A DNA stretch of 64,000 nucleotides from Membranipora membranacea (taxonomy: Eukaryota; Bryozoa; Gymnolaemata; Cheilostomatida; Membraniporidae). Positions 1-11,474 of this stretch are shown one piece after another. Positions within the stretch are counted from its first letter, which is position 1, and each line of letters begins with the position of its first letter. The stretch covers positions 4,667,501 through 4,731,500 of the forward strand of contig OU612070.1 in assembly GCA_914767715.1 (NCBI GenBank), read 5' to 3'. The notes under the pieces were generated by a model. It was not told the origin of the DNA. It was given only the letters and a program-made list of their open reading frames with translations, and made no database searches. The position numbers and the translations under genes were made by a program.

Positions 1-1306
1 AAATTCCAGGTGCCAATGAATCGAAAGACTACCGTCCAATAGCGCTCACATCTATAATAGCCAAATGTCTAGAAAATCTCATAGCTCCATACATTACCAC
101 AAAAATCTCAGATGTAAATCAGTTTGCTTACAGATCGAACAGAGGGACCGATGACGCATTGCTTGTGCTTCTAGACATCATCTCAGAACATCTGAACAGT
201 GACGCTAAGAACTAGGTCAGGGCGGTGTTTATCGACTTTAGCACTGCCTTCAACACTATCGATCCATCTATACTCGTAGATAAACTGCATGCTAAAGGAA
301 TAAATGGTAATATTATCCGCTGGGTTCACAGCTTCCTTACAAACAGATCTCAGACCGTTGTTGCTGCTGGTCGAAAATCGCAATCCATCAGCACCTCAGT
401 GGGCAGTCCCCAGGGCTGTGTACTGAGCCCTATATTATTCTCTATCTATGTTGAGGCTATGTCTACTACACTTCCAAACACACATATCATAAAATACGCA
501 GATGATACAATCATCCTTGAATGCTTGAACCGAGGAGACAACTCCCAACTAGAATCGGAAGTTGACAGAATAGCTAAATGGTGTGACGATAGCCACCTTA
601 CCATAAACTCCAATAAGACCAAAGAGCTCCTATTTACAAATCAGCGTCACAACCCAACTCCAGACCCAGTCACTATTCACCAAAGCGTAATCGAGCGACT
701 AGTCAAGTACAAATATCTCGGGACAATCCTAACTCCCAAACTTGACTTTACAGAGAATACTGCTCTATCTGTGGAGAAGGCAAGCAAGCGTCTCTATATA
801 ATGAAGCGTTTATCATCAATGAAAGTCAAAGACAGCACTATTCGTCTAGCCTATGAGTCATTTATAGAAAGTGTGCTTGCCTTTCACCTCAGTATTATCC
901 AAGGCCATATGTCTGTCGAAAACCGCAATGAGCTGAACCATGTCATAAAATCAGCCTACAAACTCAGTAATAAAAAGCTCAACTGTAAGAACCTCAATGA
1001 GCTGTACCAGGAACGTTTTAAAAGTAAATGTCTGCATACTTCTACTAGCCTCGATCCACCAATCGAGCTAGTGAGACTGCACTCTGGTAGATTTTGTATT
1101 CCCAAGCAGCGGGTAAACATTCGTAAAATCTGTTTCCGAACAGAATGTGCTCGGCTGCTTAATTCCATCTTATAAGTTAAACGTTTTATAGATGCTTTTT
1201 ATATTTTTTATTTATAATTTATTTTATATTTTTTTGGCATCACAGAGCAAAACAATAATGAATTTTATCAAGTATTGATAACAATACAATATACATACAT
1301 ACATAC
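1..1306 (+). mobile_element. Non-LTR retrotransposon relic (CR1/Jockey-like RT), 5'-truncated by the window edge
   Basis: The reading frame from base 3 encodes the reverse-transcriptase domain of a LINE-like element. In order it shows the fingers motif DYRPIALTS, then FAYRSNRGT, the first catalytic Asp in FIDFSTAFNTID (from about 228), SPQGCVLSP, and the catalytic YADD box in IIKYADDTI (about 490-515). The frame ends with TAA at 1173-1175. It is broken by one in-frame TAG at 213-215, just before the catalytic Asp block, so the copy is probably dead. An AT-rich 3' tail follows and ends in a short ATAC/ACAT microsatellite near 1285-1306, as is common for CR1- and RTE-type elements. The ATG at 225 is only the first Met after the stop, not a real start. 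The clade call is from motif feel only. Confidence 0.85.
1285..1306. repeat. (ATAC)n microsatellite at retrotransposon 3' end
   Basis: A short run of ATAC/ACAT units lies directly after the AT-rich tail of the preceding RT relic. It is probably the element's 3' terminal repeat. Confidence 0.7.
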
Positions 1307-1841
1307 ATCAATCATTTATCCCTCATTTCTGGGCTGACCGCAGAATCTCCATTTCTTAATATTTGACTTCGAAAGTTTTGGTTTAAAGTTGGCATGAAAA
1401 ATATGACATTACATAAAAAAGATTAAAAAAAATTTATCCTTTTCAAACCATCTAGAAATAAGTTTGGCTCAACTTAATCTGCAAATTATGAAATATTGAA
1501 TATTCGTGGGTAGATTCAACAAAACTCTCTCATGATTGTATTCGGCATTGTATTTATATAAGCTATCATTGGGAGCAGACTTTTGGTTGCTTCCAATGAT
1601 AGCTTTTATAAACGAAAAATGTAACTGGAAAATCTGTCCATAAAATCTGCATAATATTTGCAGATTTAGGTTTTTGGAGGCATAGCACAAGATTTTTTGG
1701 TTTTCGATGAAATATTTACTAATATAACTGTGTGATAGCATAATTTGTGCCTGGCGAATCTTTCCAGCCAGCTCAGGCAGATCTTCATTGCACTGTTTGG
1801 TGATTGGTAACAGGTGTGTGCATCTTGTCTATGACCTTATC
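1307..1841. other. Non-coding stretch between two retrotransposon relics
   Basis: AT-rich DNA with no credible exon. The only structured item is a near-perfect hairpin at 1552-1613, listed separately. Confidence 0.6.
1552..1613. other. Hairpin of about 24 bp stem and 12 nt loop
   Basis: The arm AAGCTATCATTGGGAGC (1560-1576) pairs with GCTTCCAATGATAGCTT (1589-1605) with one mismatch around a 12-nt loop. Pairing continues outwards into TTTATAT/TTTATAA. The size resembles a small pre-miRNA, but a fold-back insertion is equally possible. Confidence 0.5.
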
Positions 1842-1870
1842 TGGTTGGTTGGTTGGTTGGTTGGTTGGTT
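1842..1870. repeat. (GGTT)n microsatellite, 3' terminus of the minus-strand retrotransposon
   Basis: About seven GGTT units end the minus-strand RT relic. Short tandem repeats at the 3' end are typical of CR1- and RTE-type elements in place of poly(A). Confidence 0.75.
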
Positions 1871-3850
1871 TATTTTGTCACAAACATTAGGTATGCTGCG
1901 AGATTGAGTGTTTATACTGTACATCAGTAGGTAATACCAAAAAGAAACATAAACAAAATGAGTAAATTAAAGTCTGACTTCTAGTGGATTAAAAAATATC
2001 TTGCAATATCAAAATCAAGTGTCTGAGGAATGAGTCTTTACCCCAGGCAGTTCTGTATTTAAGGCTGCGATATCTGCCTGAGGGGAGTTTCTCAAGAAAA
2101 TTGTTTAAAAAATGTTCGTCATCATGTATTATCTGCAGGGCCAGGTTCTTTGTACGTTCAATATGACTGAATCTAGGTCCCCAATATCAAGACCTAGTCT
2201 GTCGCCTTGCTTAAAAAACTTTCTCAGAGCTTTCTTGTCTCGTGAATAAATACTAGTGAACAAAATAGGTAGGCAGTAGGTTAGAATGGATACAATAAAA
2301 CTTTTGAATAACATGCAGGCTAAAGGCTTTGTACTCTGATAATTAGAGGTTCTGATGACAAACATTCTCTGATTTGCTTTGGATACAACATTATTGACAT
2401 GATCTTCAAAACGTAATTTGTTATCAAAGAGAACTCCCAAATATTTAACATTGTCACAAAAATCTATTTTTACACCATTTAATTCTAGAGTAGGACTGTC
2501 AGGTTTATCTCTCTTAGTGGAGTAAAGCATCTCTTGGGTTTTAGAAGGATTAAGTAATAAGTCGAGTTCTTTGCATAGACCAGAGATTCTATTGATCTTA
2601 TTAAAATAATTAGACAAGTCATTATTATCAGAGATGCAACCAACAATACAAGTGTCATCAGCATATTTTAAAATAGTTATAATATTGCTCTGTTCTGACC
2701 TAATCCTATTTGTATACACGGAGAATAATAGAGGACTGAGGACAGAACCCTGGGGTGTTCCTGTGTTGGTGGGAGAGAATATTGTTTACTATTGTTCTTT
2801 GTGTTCTGCCTGTCAGGAAACTCGACACCCAGTTTGTAACTCTGGAGTCTAGATGTTGCAGTTATGCGAGGAGATTACTGACACTGATGGTGTTAAATGC
2901 AGACGAGAAGTCGAGAAATAGGCATCTTGCATAGTTGGCAGCTTGAAGGTCTATGTAACTAGTTATTGTGGTAATAAGGCATAATACTGCATCCTGGGTT
3001 GATCTTTTACCTCGGTAGGCAAATTGGTGATTGTCGAGAGGAGTGTTTTTAACTATATAGCTTTTCAGCAGACGTTTCATTGTTTTACATAAGCAGCTTG
3101 TCAGGGCTATTGGTCGGAAGTGTTTAAGTTGATTGGCTTGTCAGTTTTTGGCAGTGGTTTGATGATGGCCGATTTCCATATATTAGGAGTCGTTTGAGAG
3201 TCTAGAGAGAAGTTGAATATATCTGTAATTACAGGCGCTAGTTGGTCAGCACAGAGTTTTAATGCTCTTGGTATCAGACCATCAGGTCCAGCACCCTTTC
3301 TAGAGTTGAGGCATTTGAGTTGTATCAGAACTGACTTTTCATCTATTGTGCAGGGAGGAGCAGTTTTTGTAAGCAGGTTGTGGTGGCTGAGTGTCTTGTT
3401 TCTCAAATCTGGCAAAGAAGTTGTTGAGTTCTTCGGGTTGGAAGTTAATATCTGGTTGTGACTTGGAGTTGTTGGTTGGAAGACCGCTAATTTTTGTAAT
3501 GTCTTTCCAAGCGTTTGCAGGATCACTGGCTAAATGTTGTTGGATTTTTAGGGAATATTCTTCTCTGGCTTTTTTATTTTCTTTTGAGACTTGCTTTTTG
3601 AGTTTATGGTAGAGTTTTTTATTTCCATTTTTGTGGGCTTCATGTTTCTCATCTATCATATCCAGAATACGCTTTGTAATCCACGGCTTTTTGTTGGCAT
3701 ATTTTTTAACTTCCTTTGGTGGTATGCATAGGTCTGTGCAGAAATTAATGTAGTCAGTTATCGTTTCAGTCCGCTGGTTGATGTTGTCTGAGATTGATAA
3801 ACAACATGCTACTGGATCAGGGATGGATTTGAAGCGTACTTGTAAAGTAA
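1842..3850 (-). mobile_element. Non-LTR retrotransposon relic (CR1/Rex-like), frameshifted
   Basis: Read from 3850 down to 1842, the pieces follow LINE ORF2 order. First comes a linker typical after the endonuclease (KKPWITKRILDMI near 3690, then a Lys-rich helix). Then come RKGAGPDGLIPRALK (about 3300), NHQFAYRGKRST (about 3010), the catalytic block LFLDFSSAFNTI (about 2925), GTPQGSVLSPLLF (about 2750) and LKYADDTCIVG (about 2650). A C-terminal tail, FLEKLPSGRYRSLKYR, ends near 1995. These pieces lie in different frames, so several indels have accumulated. The 3' end is a (CCAA)n run at 1842-1870, read as GGTT on the plus strand. No endonuclease domain is seen, so the copy is 5'-truncated. 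Confidence 0.85.
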
Positions 3851-4102
3851 AAATTAAATTCCTTATTCAATTTCCAATACTCTACAGATGTCAAGAACAC
3901 AAACATGTAATATCATAAGGGTCTATGGCATCAACCAAGAGCCTTTTATTTTATCTGATGTTTTTGAGTAGTACTAAGGCACTAGCGGTATTCCCAAATG
4001 ATTTTGATTACCAACAATTTCAAAATGATTGCAATTACGATTAAATAAAGATGATGACGTTCACTATAAATGTAAATGAAAAACCCAAAAGATGTCACTC
4101 AC

Positions 4103-4157
4103 CACTGATAGTGTCATCTTCTTGTGGCCAATCGCTATCCTTCTCTCGCTCAGATTT
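4103..4157 (-). CDS. Possible exon of an unidentified gene (fragment)
   Basis: An open stretch reading KSEREKDSDWPQEDDTIS lies between an acceptor (CTTTTAG at 4158-4164) and a consensus donor (GTGAGT at 4102-4097). It starts in phase 0 and ends in phase 1. It matches the phase of the second exon-like piece at 4556-4611, so the two could be neighbouring exons. Downstream continuation would run into the retrotransposon relic at 1842-3850. It is too short to identify. Confidence 0.25.
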
Positions 4158-4555
4158 CTAAAAGACAAATAGATAATGGGAATACAGAGTCAACCTAAAA
4201 ATAATTACACACCTCTAAGTTGTTTAATTGTACCTGTATGATGATGGTTTTGCAGCGGTAAATTAATTGTCAACAGAGATGCTGCTTTAGAATTTTTTTG
4301 AATTTCCAGAACTGGACCCTGATGACTTGGATTTCGTGTTCTATGCCAGTTGACGTCTTATGTAAGTTTGGAGGGAGAGCAACTCACATGCTAGACTAAT
4401 TTTGAGCTATTGAGGGATTTTATCATAGCTACAAGTTTGTGACAGCATAAAGAATAGAAATGTTTAAACATACTAGGTGCCTGTGAGTGTGAAGTCTTAG
4501 TCGGGTCGAGGTGTTTCATATTCACACCAGTCAAACTAGCAACAATGGTACTTAC

Positions 4556-4611
4556 TTTTCTTCCGAGCTTTCTTTTCAGCTTTCTTTTAAGATTTTTCGA
4601 CTGATAACATT
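4556..4611 (-). CDS. Possible exon of an unidentified gene (basic segment)
   Basis: An open stretch reading CYQSKNLKRKLKRKLGRK is bordered by ATTTTAG and GTAAGTACC. Its end phase (0) agrees with the start of the candidate exon at 4103-4157. I could not find an upstream exon ending in the required phase 1. It may be a remnant, or a chance open frame in Lys-rich AT DNA. Confidence 0.22.
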
Positions 4612-5590
4612 CTAAAATGATCCTCTTAACGCATATTGTGATACTGTTTTTGCTGCTCTTTGTTGTCTTTACAACTTTAAGCTGTCACCTTGCCGGCGTC
4701 TCCATCAGTTTTTGAGTGAGAAACTCCTCCACTGATGGTTATCTAAACTACAAGTCTGAGTCGACTTGATGAGTGCAGTGGCCTACAATCTCCGACTTTA
4801 AAGAGTGGCATTGATGACCTTCCCATGTGAGGCACAGTTTTATATTGTTGAAAGCAACCAAATATCGCTCATTGGCGATAATATTTGGTCATAGATTAAG
4901 GCCCCTGGATAGGTTGCATGGGCTTAGATTTTGGTACAAGTTGTACCTGTGTATCTAAGTGATTATTAGGCTATATTGTGTCAACACAGTCATCGTATCT
5001 TCAAGTAGAGGCCGTATTAGTTGGTTTCTTTATCATGTGTGGAAAAAGACCAGGGTAGGTTAGGGGGAAAAAAAAGAAATATTAAATTAAGACTTGAAAC
5101 GGTCACAACCTATGTGTACAGTTAATGTATAAATTAGGCTGGGATGATGGTCGAGTTTAGAGTACGATGAATTCTGTATAGCATGAAAAAAATGTGTTGA
5201 CAGGCCGATTCTCAGATTTAGCAAATAATTATGATATCAGGTACTAAATTTATTTATAAGCTGAACAAAAAGACCATAGTAGACAACAATATAACAGAAT
5301 CATATCTCAAACTCTCAACCAAGAAAAACACTAATGTGACCAATGATGGAGATGCAGGGAAGTTATCTCCCCAATATATTTTACACTATACATATCAACA
5401 ACACAAGACCAGTCACCTGCCCTGTATATTAGAAGAAGTGTTACATGGAGATGAACAGCTGCTCATTATAAAAGGTATTTACAAACTAGAACATGATCAC
5501 TGAATGATAATGTCTAATTGAATAAGCCTTATCATTACAATAATGAATGGTCAATGATGATGAAGGTTTACTGTGTATAGCTCTATCAGG
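4612..5590. other. Stretch between exon scraps and PQBP1, no confident gene
   Basis: A plus-strand open frame at 5231-5503 (90 codons) has an acceptor-like TATCAG before it at 5240 and a donor-like AAAAGGTATTT near 5474, but I do not recognise its product. A palindrome, ACCAAATATCGC / GCGATAATATTTGGT, lies at 4857-4890. Nothing else stands out. Confidence 0.4.
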
Positions 5591-7861
5591 TCAATCATTG
5601 CCACCCGCTGCAGCTGCTTGTGCTCTGAGTATATCACCAGGACTAGGATAAGGTCTCTGCTGAAATAATGGACCATTAGCTGTAGTATCTACTCCAGTCT
5701 TAGTCTCTGCTTTCAGTCCTGTAGACCAGCTACCTCTCTCAACCTACAAACATCGGGCATAGAGATCAATGATTATATCAGACACATGGTAGACAGGTAC
5801 TATATACAACAATTAGCCTTTCTACAAATATGCAAGTAAAATGACTCACTTCGGTGAGAGATTTGTTGTTGAGAGAGACCCTATGTACTAACTATTAGTA
5901 CTTAATCTTTACTGTGGCAGTGTAAGCTATCAATCTAGTGCTGGCCGTCAACTAATGGATTAAATATCTTCAGAAGATATATAGTTATCACACTGTCATT
6001 ATTGCCTACATAACCCTCAGGGGTGTAAGAGTAACATGTTTATCTGTTAAATATGTAACAGACTATATGACTCAATCATTCCATCACACTAACCTCAGAA
6101 TAAGCTGCCGGGTCCATAGGGTCAAGCTCATCATGTTTCTCCGCTTGTCTCCCCCGCCTCTTATTCACCGGCTCTTTTATTGACACACTAACAGGTTTCC
6201 TCTTCTCTCCAGGTCTCAATCCATCTGTATAAATTATTGGTTGAATTAAAAAATTTTACCGCATGAATCAGACTTATGCGTTACAATATCTAGCATTCAA
6301 AAGCTATAAATGACTAAATTAAAGAGTTTTCATCATCGTGGCGACAGGGAAACAAAACCACTGGTATGGAATCAACCTTCACCAATAAAGGCTTTGTTTC
6401 ATACCTTGAGAAAGTCGACTAGTAACATGAGATAAGAGTTTCTCAGCTGATACAGTAATCTTTGCTCGTGGATGTTGTGGGGGCAACCATGAAACCTGAA
6501 ACAGATAAACAAGAACATGTACACAAGAAAAAGGGAAACTCAAAATCTAGTGGTGCAAAGAGAGCTGAAGAAGTGGAGCTTCTGTGGTAATATTAATCTT
6601 AATTATATATCTCACTGACTCACTTATACCCCCTAGGTGAGTACATGTTACGCCTATAAGTTCAAACGGTAAAAGGTCATAGCTGAAGCGACAGTCTCTG
6701 CCCCTGAGAATATAATATAACTGCCATGCTGTGGGACAACAAAAAGAACTAGGCCTACAATTATGGTAAAAATAACCGACCTTATCAGTCTCCTGATTCC
6801 AGTAGTAACACCTGGATGATTGTGGATCTCCCACTTCTAACCAGCCTGATGGCAACGGGTACTTCTTCAGCATTCTGGTTCTCTTTCGCTCATCTACCAG
6901 GCGATGTTCGAACCCTTTTACTCCAAAGAACTCCTTACAGAAATCGCTGCAGTTATGATGAGGATTACTAGTATTTTTACAATCTGCTACTTCAAACACA
7001 ATCTACGGATAAGAAAATATAATGTCATCACTCGATGTATCGTAATACAGGAATGAGAAACATTTTACCCAGGTCAATGGAATATACTCGACGTTATGTG
7101 AAGAACAGAGCATAATAAGATTTTAAAGCGATTCAAACAGAACCCATAGTTCGGCACGGTTCTTTGATACTGCACAGCTCACATAACTACCTTGACAGAA
7201 TAGTCTTCTTCAGGCACAGCAGGCATAGCCTCCATAGGTTCAGGCACATCTTTATCATCATAACTCTCAGCGAATACCTCTTCTACCTTAAGATGAAATT
7301 TCATATACATGTATAATCATACATTTAAGCCTAACTAAAATTTAAATAGGGCTACAAAGCTGCTATCATGATGTAAACATGATTTTATGTGGCGGTTGTT
7401 TAGCTGTATATCGAGAACATGAATAATTTTCTTAATGTAATTTGTTCTGCAACTTCTTTTGTTAGTGTGCGCGAGGTTTCAGGAACCTCATAAGTTGGGT
7501 CTTCGCGCGGCACCTGGCAGCTCACATTTAGGAGGCAACTCAGCAGCAGCTGGTTCATCATTTTTATGACACAGTGCTCAGTGATTGCCAAAAACTGAAA
7601 TGGAACCGACTCAAAATTAGTGGGACTATCTGATTTGCCTGCTGTGTAAGCCAATCTTATATAATGAATCTTATTTTCTGTATCACAATAAATCACTAAT
7701 CAATAATCACCATAAACTTTTAAGCAAGTGGTAGTGAGTAGGAAAGGAATAGCATCTTATGAGATTATTTTTTTGACGTAAAATGAAGTTACCTCTTCAC
7801 CCTCTTGCTTGACAATCCCTCTGTTCTTAAGTTTGGCGAGTAGTGCTGCTGGGAGTGGCAT
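5591..7861 (-). CDS. PQBP1: Polyglutamine-binding protein 1, complete, six coding exons
   Basis: Coding exons, 5' to 3': 7793-7861, 7191-7286, 6781-7002, 6405-6495, 6094-6224, 5591-5743. They join in phase to 253 aa. PQBP1 is a nuclear adaptor of the spliceosome. Its WW domain binds proline-rich partners and its disordered C-terminus binds the U5 15-kDa protein. The start [16 protein letters not shown] matches the family N-terminus. The WW domain spans about residues 105-138 (W109 in LPSGWLEV; W132 in VSWLPP) and is split by an intron. The C-terminus carries [13 protein letters not shown], then [23 protein letters not shown] and the stop. A Cys/His cluster, [15 protein letters not shown] (63-77), precedes the WW domain; I do not recall it in the human protein. 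The Arg/Asp repeat tract of the vertebrate protein is absent. A 5'UTR intron ends at 7870. Confidence 0.93.
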
Positions 7862-8650
7862 TTTCAGATCTACAATCAGATAATTATTACAAGGTGGTTA
7901 GTCTAAGACAACGCTGTCCAACCAAAAGAAAACAGTTCTAGATAAACATAAATGATGCAGAAAATTGCAAAATTGCACATTACCAAAATTTATGCAGTTA
8001 TGAATGGGCATTAAAAACCTTCGCTGGCAACGGGTGGTGTAAGACATGTTGTAGGACAGGCCTCTACAGTGTTGTTCTCAAATACAACACAGCACTGTTT
8101 TACTGCCTATATAGGTTAAAAGTCCATTGCTCTTGAGTGCTGAATCAGACTAGGTGCCTAAACTATGTACTTTACATGAAACGGGCTATTGCCCATACAG
8201 AACTGGGCTTTTTCTGCAATGCATATGATTGTTAATGATGTCCACAATTTATTTTCCAATATAACAATTTATATAAGCTCATTTTCCCAGTTTGACGTGG
8301 CCACAAGTAAGTAACTGAAACAATCTACATAGCCTTTCAATAACGCAGTATACCAGCACACAAGACTGCAGTAGGCCTATTACTGATAACGGCCTATAGA
8401 TACTGTTATGTAAGTAAGCTACTGCTGTGTCTGGCCAATGATCTAAACATCGTTCATCTTTGGTCTAACTCTTTTGTATGTTATTGTAACTGTTGTTGAA
8501 TCAAGGAGTTGGTTGAATTAAAAAAAGACAGTAGGGAGAGTACAATCACGTATAACTCAACTGTACATGCAGTAAGAAAAAGACAATACATTTGAGCTCA
8601 GTGACTACAACCTTTCTGATATTATTACAAATTTCACAATGGGCTCGCTA
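7862..8650. other. Upstream region of PQBP1, no gene seen
   Basis: This stretch holds the acceptor of a 5'UTR intron of PQBP1 (GATTGTAG, read on the minus strand, at 7870-7877) and then AT-rich DNA without credible exons up to the retrotransposon relic. Confidence 0.5.
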
Positions 8651-10150
8651 CTTTCACAGACCACAGACCAATGAGAGCGAGGATAAACATCAAACTGCAA
8701 ACCATCAAGAAGCCTCAAACCAACAGGCCCATTGCCTGCGAAAAGCTATGTGATCCTACAGTCAAAGCTGAATATGCCTTCAATGTAAAACTGAAACTGA
8801 TGGATAAAGAAGATGAGTAAAACCGGAATGGAGTAACACCAAACCCACAAGAGAAATGGAACATGATAGTAGAGGCAAACAACAAGGCGGCAGTAGAAGT
8901 CCTAGGTCACAGAAAACACAAACAGTATAACAGCCCTGATATCATCCACCTATCAGTGAAGCAGAAACAACTACACTATCAAATGAACTCAACCACAAAC
9001 AAAGAAAAGAGATCAGAAAAGAAAGAGTTGGCACCATCAGGGTACTGAGAAAGGCAGTTGTGAGGGAGAGATAAGCAGAGATTGAGAGGGAGATCAGCAT
9101 CATCGAAAAATCAAAAGATGACTCAAACAGAATGTACAAGGCTGTGAGAAATTTGGAAAGGATGAAGAAAAAGCAACCACTGTTGATACAAACAGAAGAT
9201 GGACTAACAACAGAAACAGAAGAGCAGATAAAAGTGATTGGAGAATACTTCAGCAGCCTTTTCTCTGATGAGAACGAATCTGCCATAGAAGAGATAACAC
9301 CTAGAGAGATGGAAAAACCTTTCACTGACACAGAGATCAAGAATGCGATGAAGAAGCTGAAGAATGGCAAAAGCCCCGGCATAGACCAACTTAAAGCCGA
9401 AGAACTAAAACATGGGCCAACAACCGCCTTCAGCATAATTGCAGACATTCTAAATGAAGCAGCAAGAACAGGCTCATTCCCAGATGAAATTCGTCAAGGC
9501 GTTCTCATAGCACTACAGAAACCAGGGAAATCTAAAGGACCACCAGCCTACCTCAGACCAGTAGTGCTCTTGTCCATACTGAGAAAGATACTTGCAATCT
9601 GTATCCTAGACAGAGTTGGAACACGGATAGATGACAACATCCTACTATCCCAAGCAGCCTACCGGTCAGGCAGAGGTACGACGGAACAGATATTCACCAT
9701 GAAACTACTGGCAGAAAAAGCAGTGGCATCCACAGACTACCACACCCACATACTGATGATGGATATGAGTTAGGCCTTCGACACAGTATGCAGAAACACC
9801 ATAATCCAAGACCTGAAATCAATACTACAACATGACGAACTCCATCTAATCAAAGCACTCCTCAAGAACGTACAACTGGCAATTAAGGTAAACGGGCAGA
9901 TAGGACCACTATTCACCACGAATATTGGCACTCCCCAAGGTGACTGCCTCTCTCCCATACTATTCACGCTATATCTGGCAAAAGCACTGATTGACTGAAG
10001 CGGAATGCCCCAATACCAAGTCTGGAGCACTCATATATTAGGCCTATGAGTGATCCACCTGGTAGGAACATTCCGCTGCAGTATACAGACGATATTTGCT
10101 GGATTGGTCTGAATAGTGCGGAAGGAGTAGAGCACACTGTTAAAATTAAA
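8651..10150 (+). mobile_element. Non-LTR retrotransposon relic (endonuclease tail plus RT), decayed
   Basis: The copy begins inside the endonuclease domain, with TFTDHRPMRARINIKLQ (about 8651) matching the conserved C-terminal SDHR block. A charged linker follows, then the RT: MKKLKNGKSPGIDQLKAEEL (about 9345), RPVVLLSILRKILA, QAAYRSGRGTTEQIF, HILMMDMS-stop-AFDTV (about 9750), GTPQGDCLSPILFTLYL (about 9929) and PLQYTDDICWIGLNS (about 10075). Stops lie at 8818-8820, about 9076 and 9771-9773, and there are frameshifts near 9010 and 10000. At 9771 a TAG replaces the Lys codon usual in the catalytic MDMSKAFD motif. The fourth palm motif reads YTDD rather than YADD. The relic lies between the divergent PQBP1 and ANGEL genes. 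Confidence 0.85.
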
Positions 10151-11400
10151 TCCGAGTAAGACCTTTGGGGTTATCTTCATCAAAATTGAACTTAGTTTAA
10201 AAATCAATTTAATCCAGTCCCTAGTAAGTATGTTGTGCGATCTTTGTAAGAGTGCGGCGGTTATTTGTCGCTCCTTCTCTATCTATTATGTTCTTGTGTA
10301 ATAGAAATCAGGCAAAATTTAGTTGACACACTTTTGTCATTTTTGGATCACAGCATTCTCTTCGGGAATAAAGATTGGTATTAACAGTTGACTACACTGA
10401 CAACAATGTACTAAACCTTTAGTTTAGACTAAACCTTGAGAACCTAAAGGTTTAGTTCATTGCTGACAAGACGCCATGGATTGATGCATTGCATATTATA
10501 AGACTATCCTGATAATTTTCATGATGTGAGCTAGGGAGGGAATTGGGTGCGTCCAGCTCTATGCAGAGCCTTGATTGTTTGAGACACCTAAAAAATGAAA
10601 ATAATAATAATGGGATAAAAGCCTAGCTAGGTCCCAACAATGAACTAAACCTTTACTTTAGTTCATTTGTTCATAGTTCATTTAGTTCATTGGTCCCAAC
10701 AACTTGTTTCTTTTGATAAATGTTTCATTCACTGCCTAAGTGCTGTAAACAAGCAAGAACTCAGAGCATTTGCCATAATCAAGATTTTTGAGAACTTGTC
10801 ATTAGACTTAGTATTATCGAATGAGTTAAAGATATTTCCTTCAACTGCTTGTTATTATCAATCCGTACTCCGTAGTCAGTTTGAATAACCTTGTATGCCC
10901 CTGCGCTCATCCGGATGCCTATTTGCAACTGCCAGATGTCCGCAAGACATCCGGTTGCATTAAACGCATCCAGACACGAATTCGACAGAGGATTATGGAT
11001 TTGTAACATAGGAGGATTGGTTTTAAACACTCATCATCGTGTCGACAAACCTATCCCGATGGGTTTGTTACAGCAAATATTACTGCTCCAAGCCCATTGG
11101 TGACAGTTATACTTTGAGATAGGTAGTACATGGTGAAGTTGATGGCCAGTTAGCACTGCATGATGGCCATTTGTCATAATCGGATGGCTGTTTAACAGAG
11201 ATTTGGGGCGAATTGATATTTATCGGACACGTTTTTAGCACATCTTATGCTGTTCTCTGCACAGGACTACCTCATTATTATTTAGGGCCTAATTCAATTG
11301 CTACAGAATATTATTTCATTATTTCACAAGCTGATCAATTTTCATATTTGTAGGATCTTGATATACAACTTCAGCTCAAGTTGTTGAAAAGACAGTAAGT
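10151..11400. other. Intergenic DNA with short inverted repeats
   Basis: No credible exon. It holds a cluster of inverted copies of a CTAAACCTTTA/TAAAGGTTTAG motif at 10400-10702, one of them flanked by direct copies of GGTCCCAACAA (10630-10640 and 10692-10702). Confidence 0.5.
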
Positions 11401-11474
11401 GTTCAATGCTATTACCTCGAGCTGGCTGCATTGAACTTCTCTGCAGAAAGCTCATACTACAATCACAGCGACAG
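11401..11474 (+). other. Probable 5' non-coding exon of ANGEL (3' end only)
   Basis: A strong donor, GCGACAG followed by GTAAGC, ends at 11474. It is followed 322 bp later by the acceptor TATTTTCAG at 11796 that opens the first coding exon. The 5' border is not defined; 11401 is nominal. Confidence 0.4.

Noticed and set aside
7400-7696. 98-codon minus-strand ORF in PQBP1
   Set aside because: It falls in the first coding intron; flanking exons join in phase without it.
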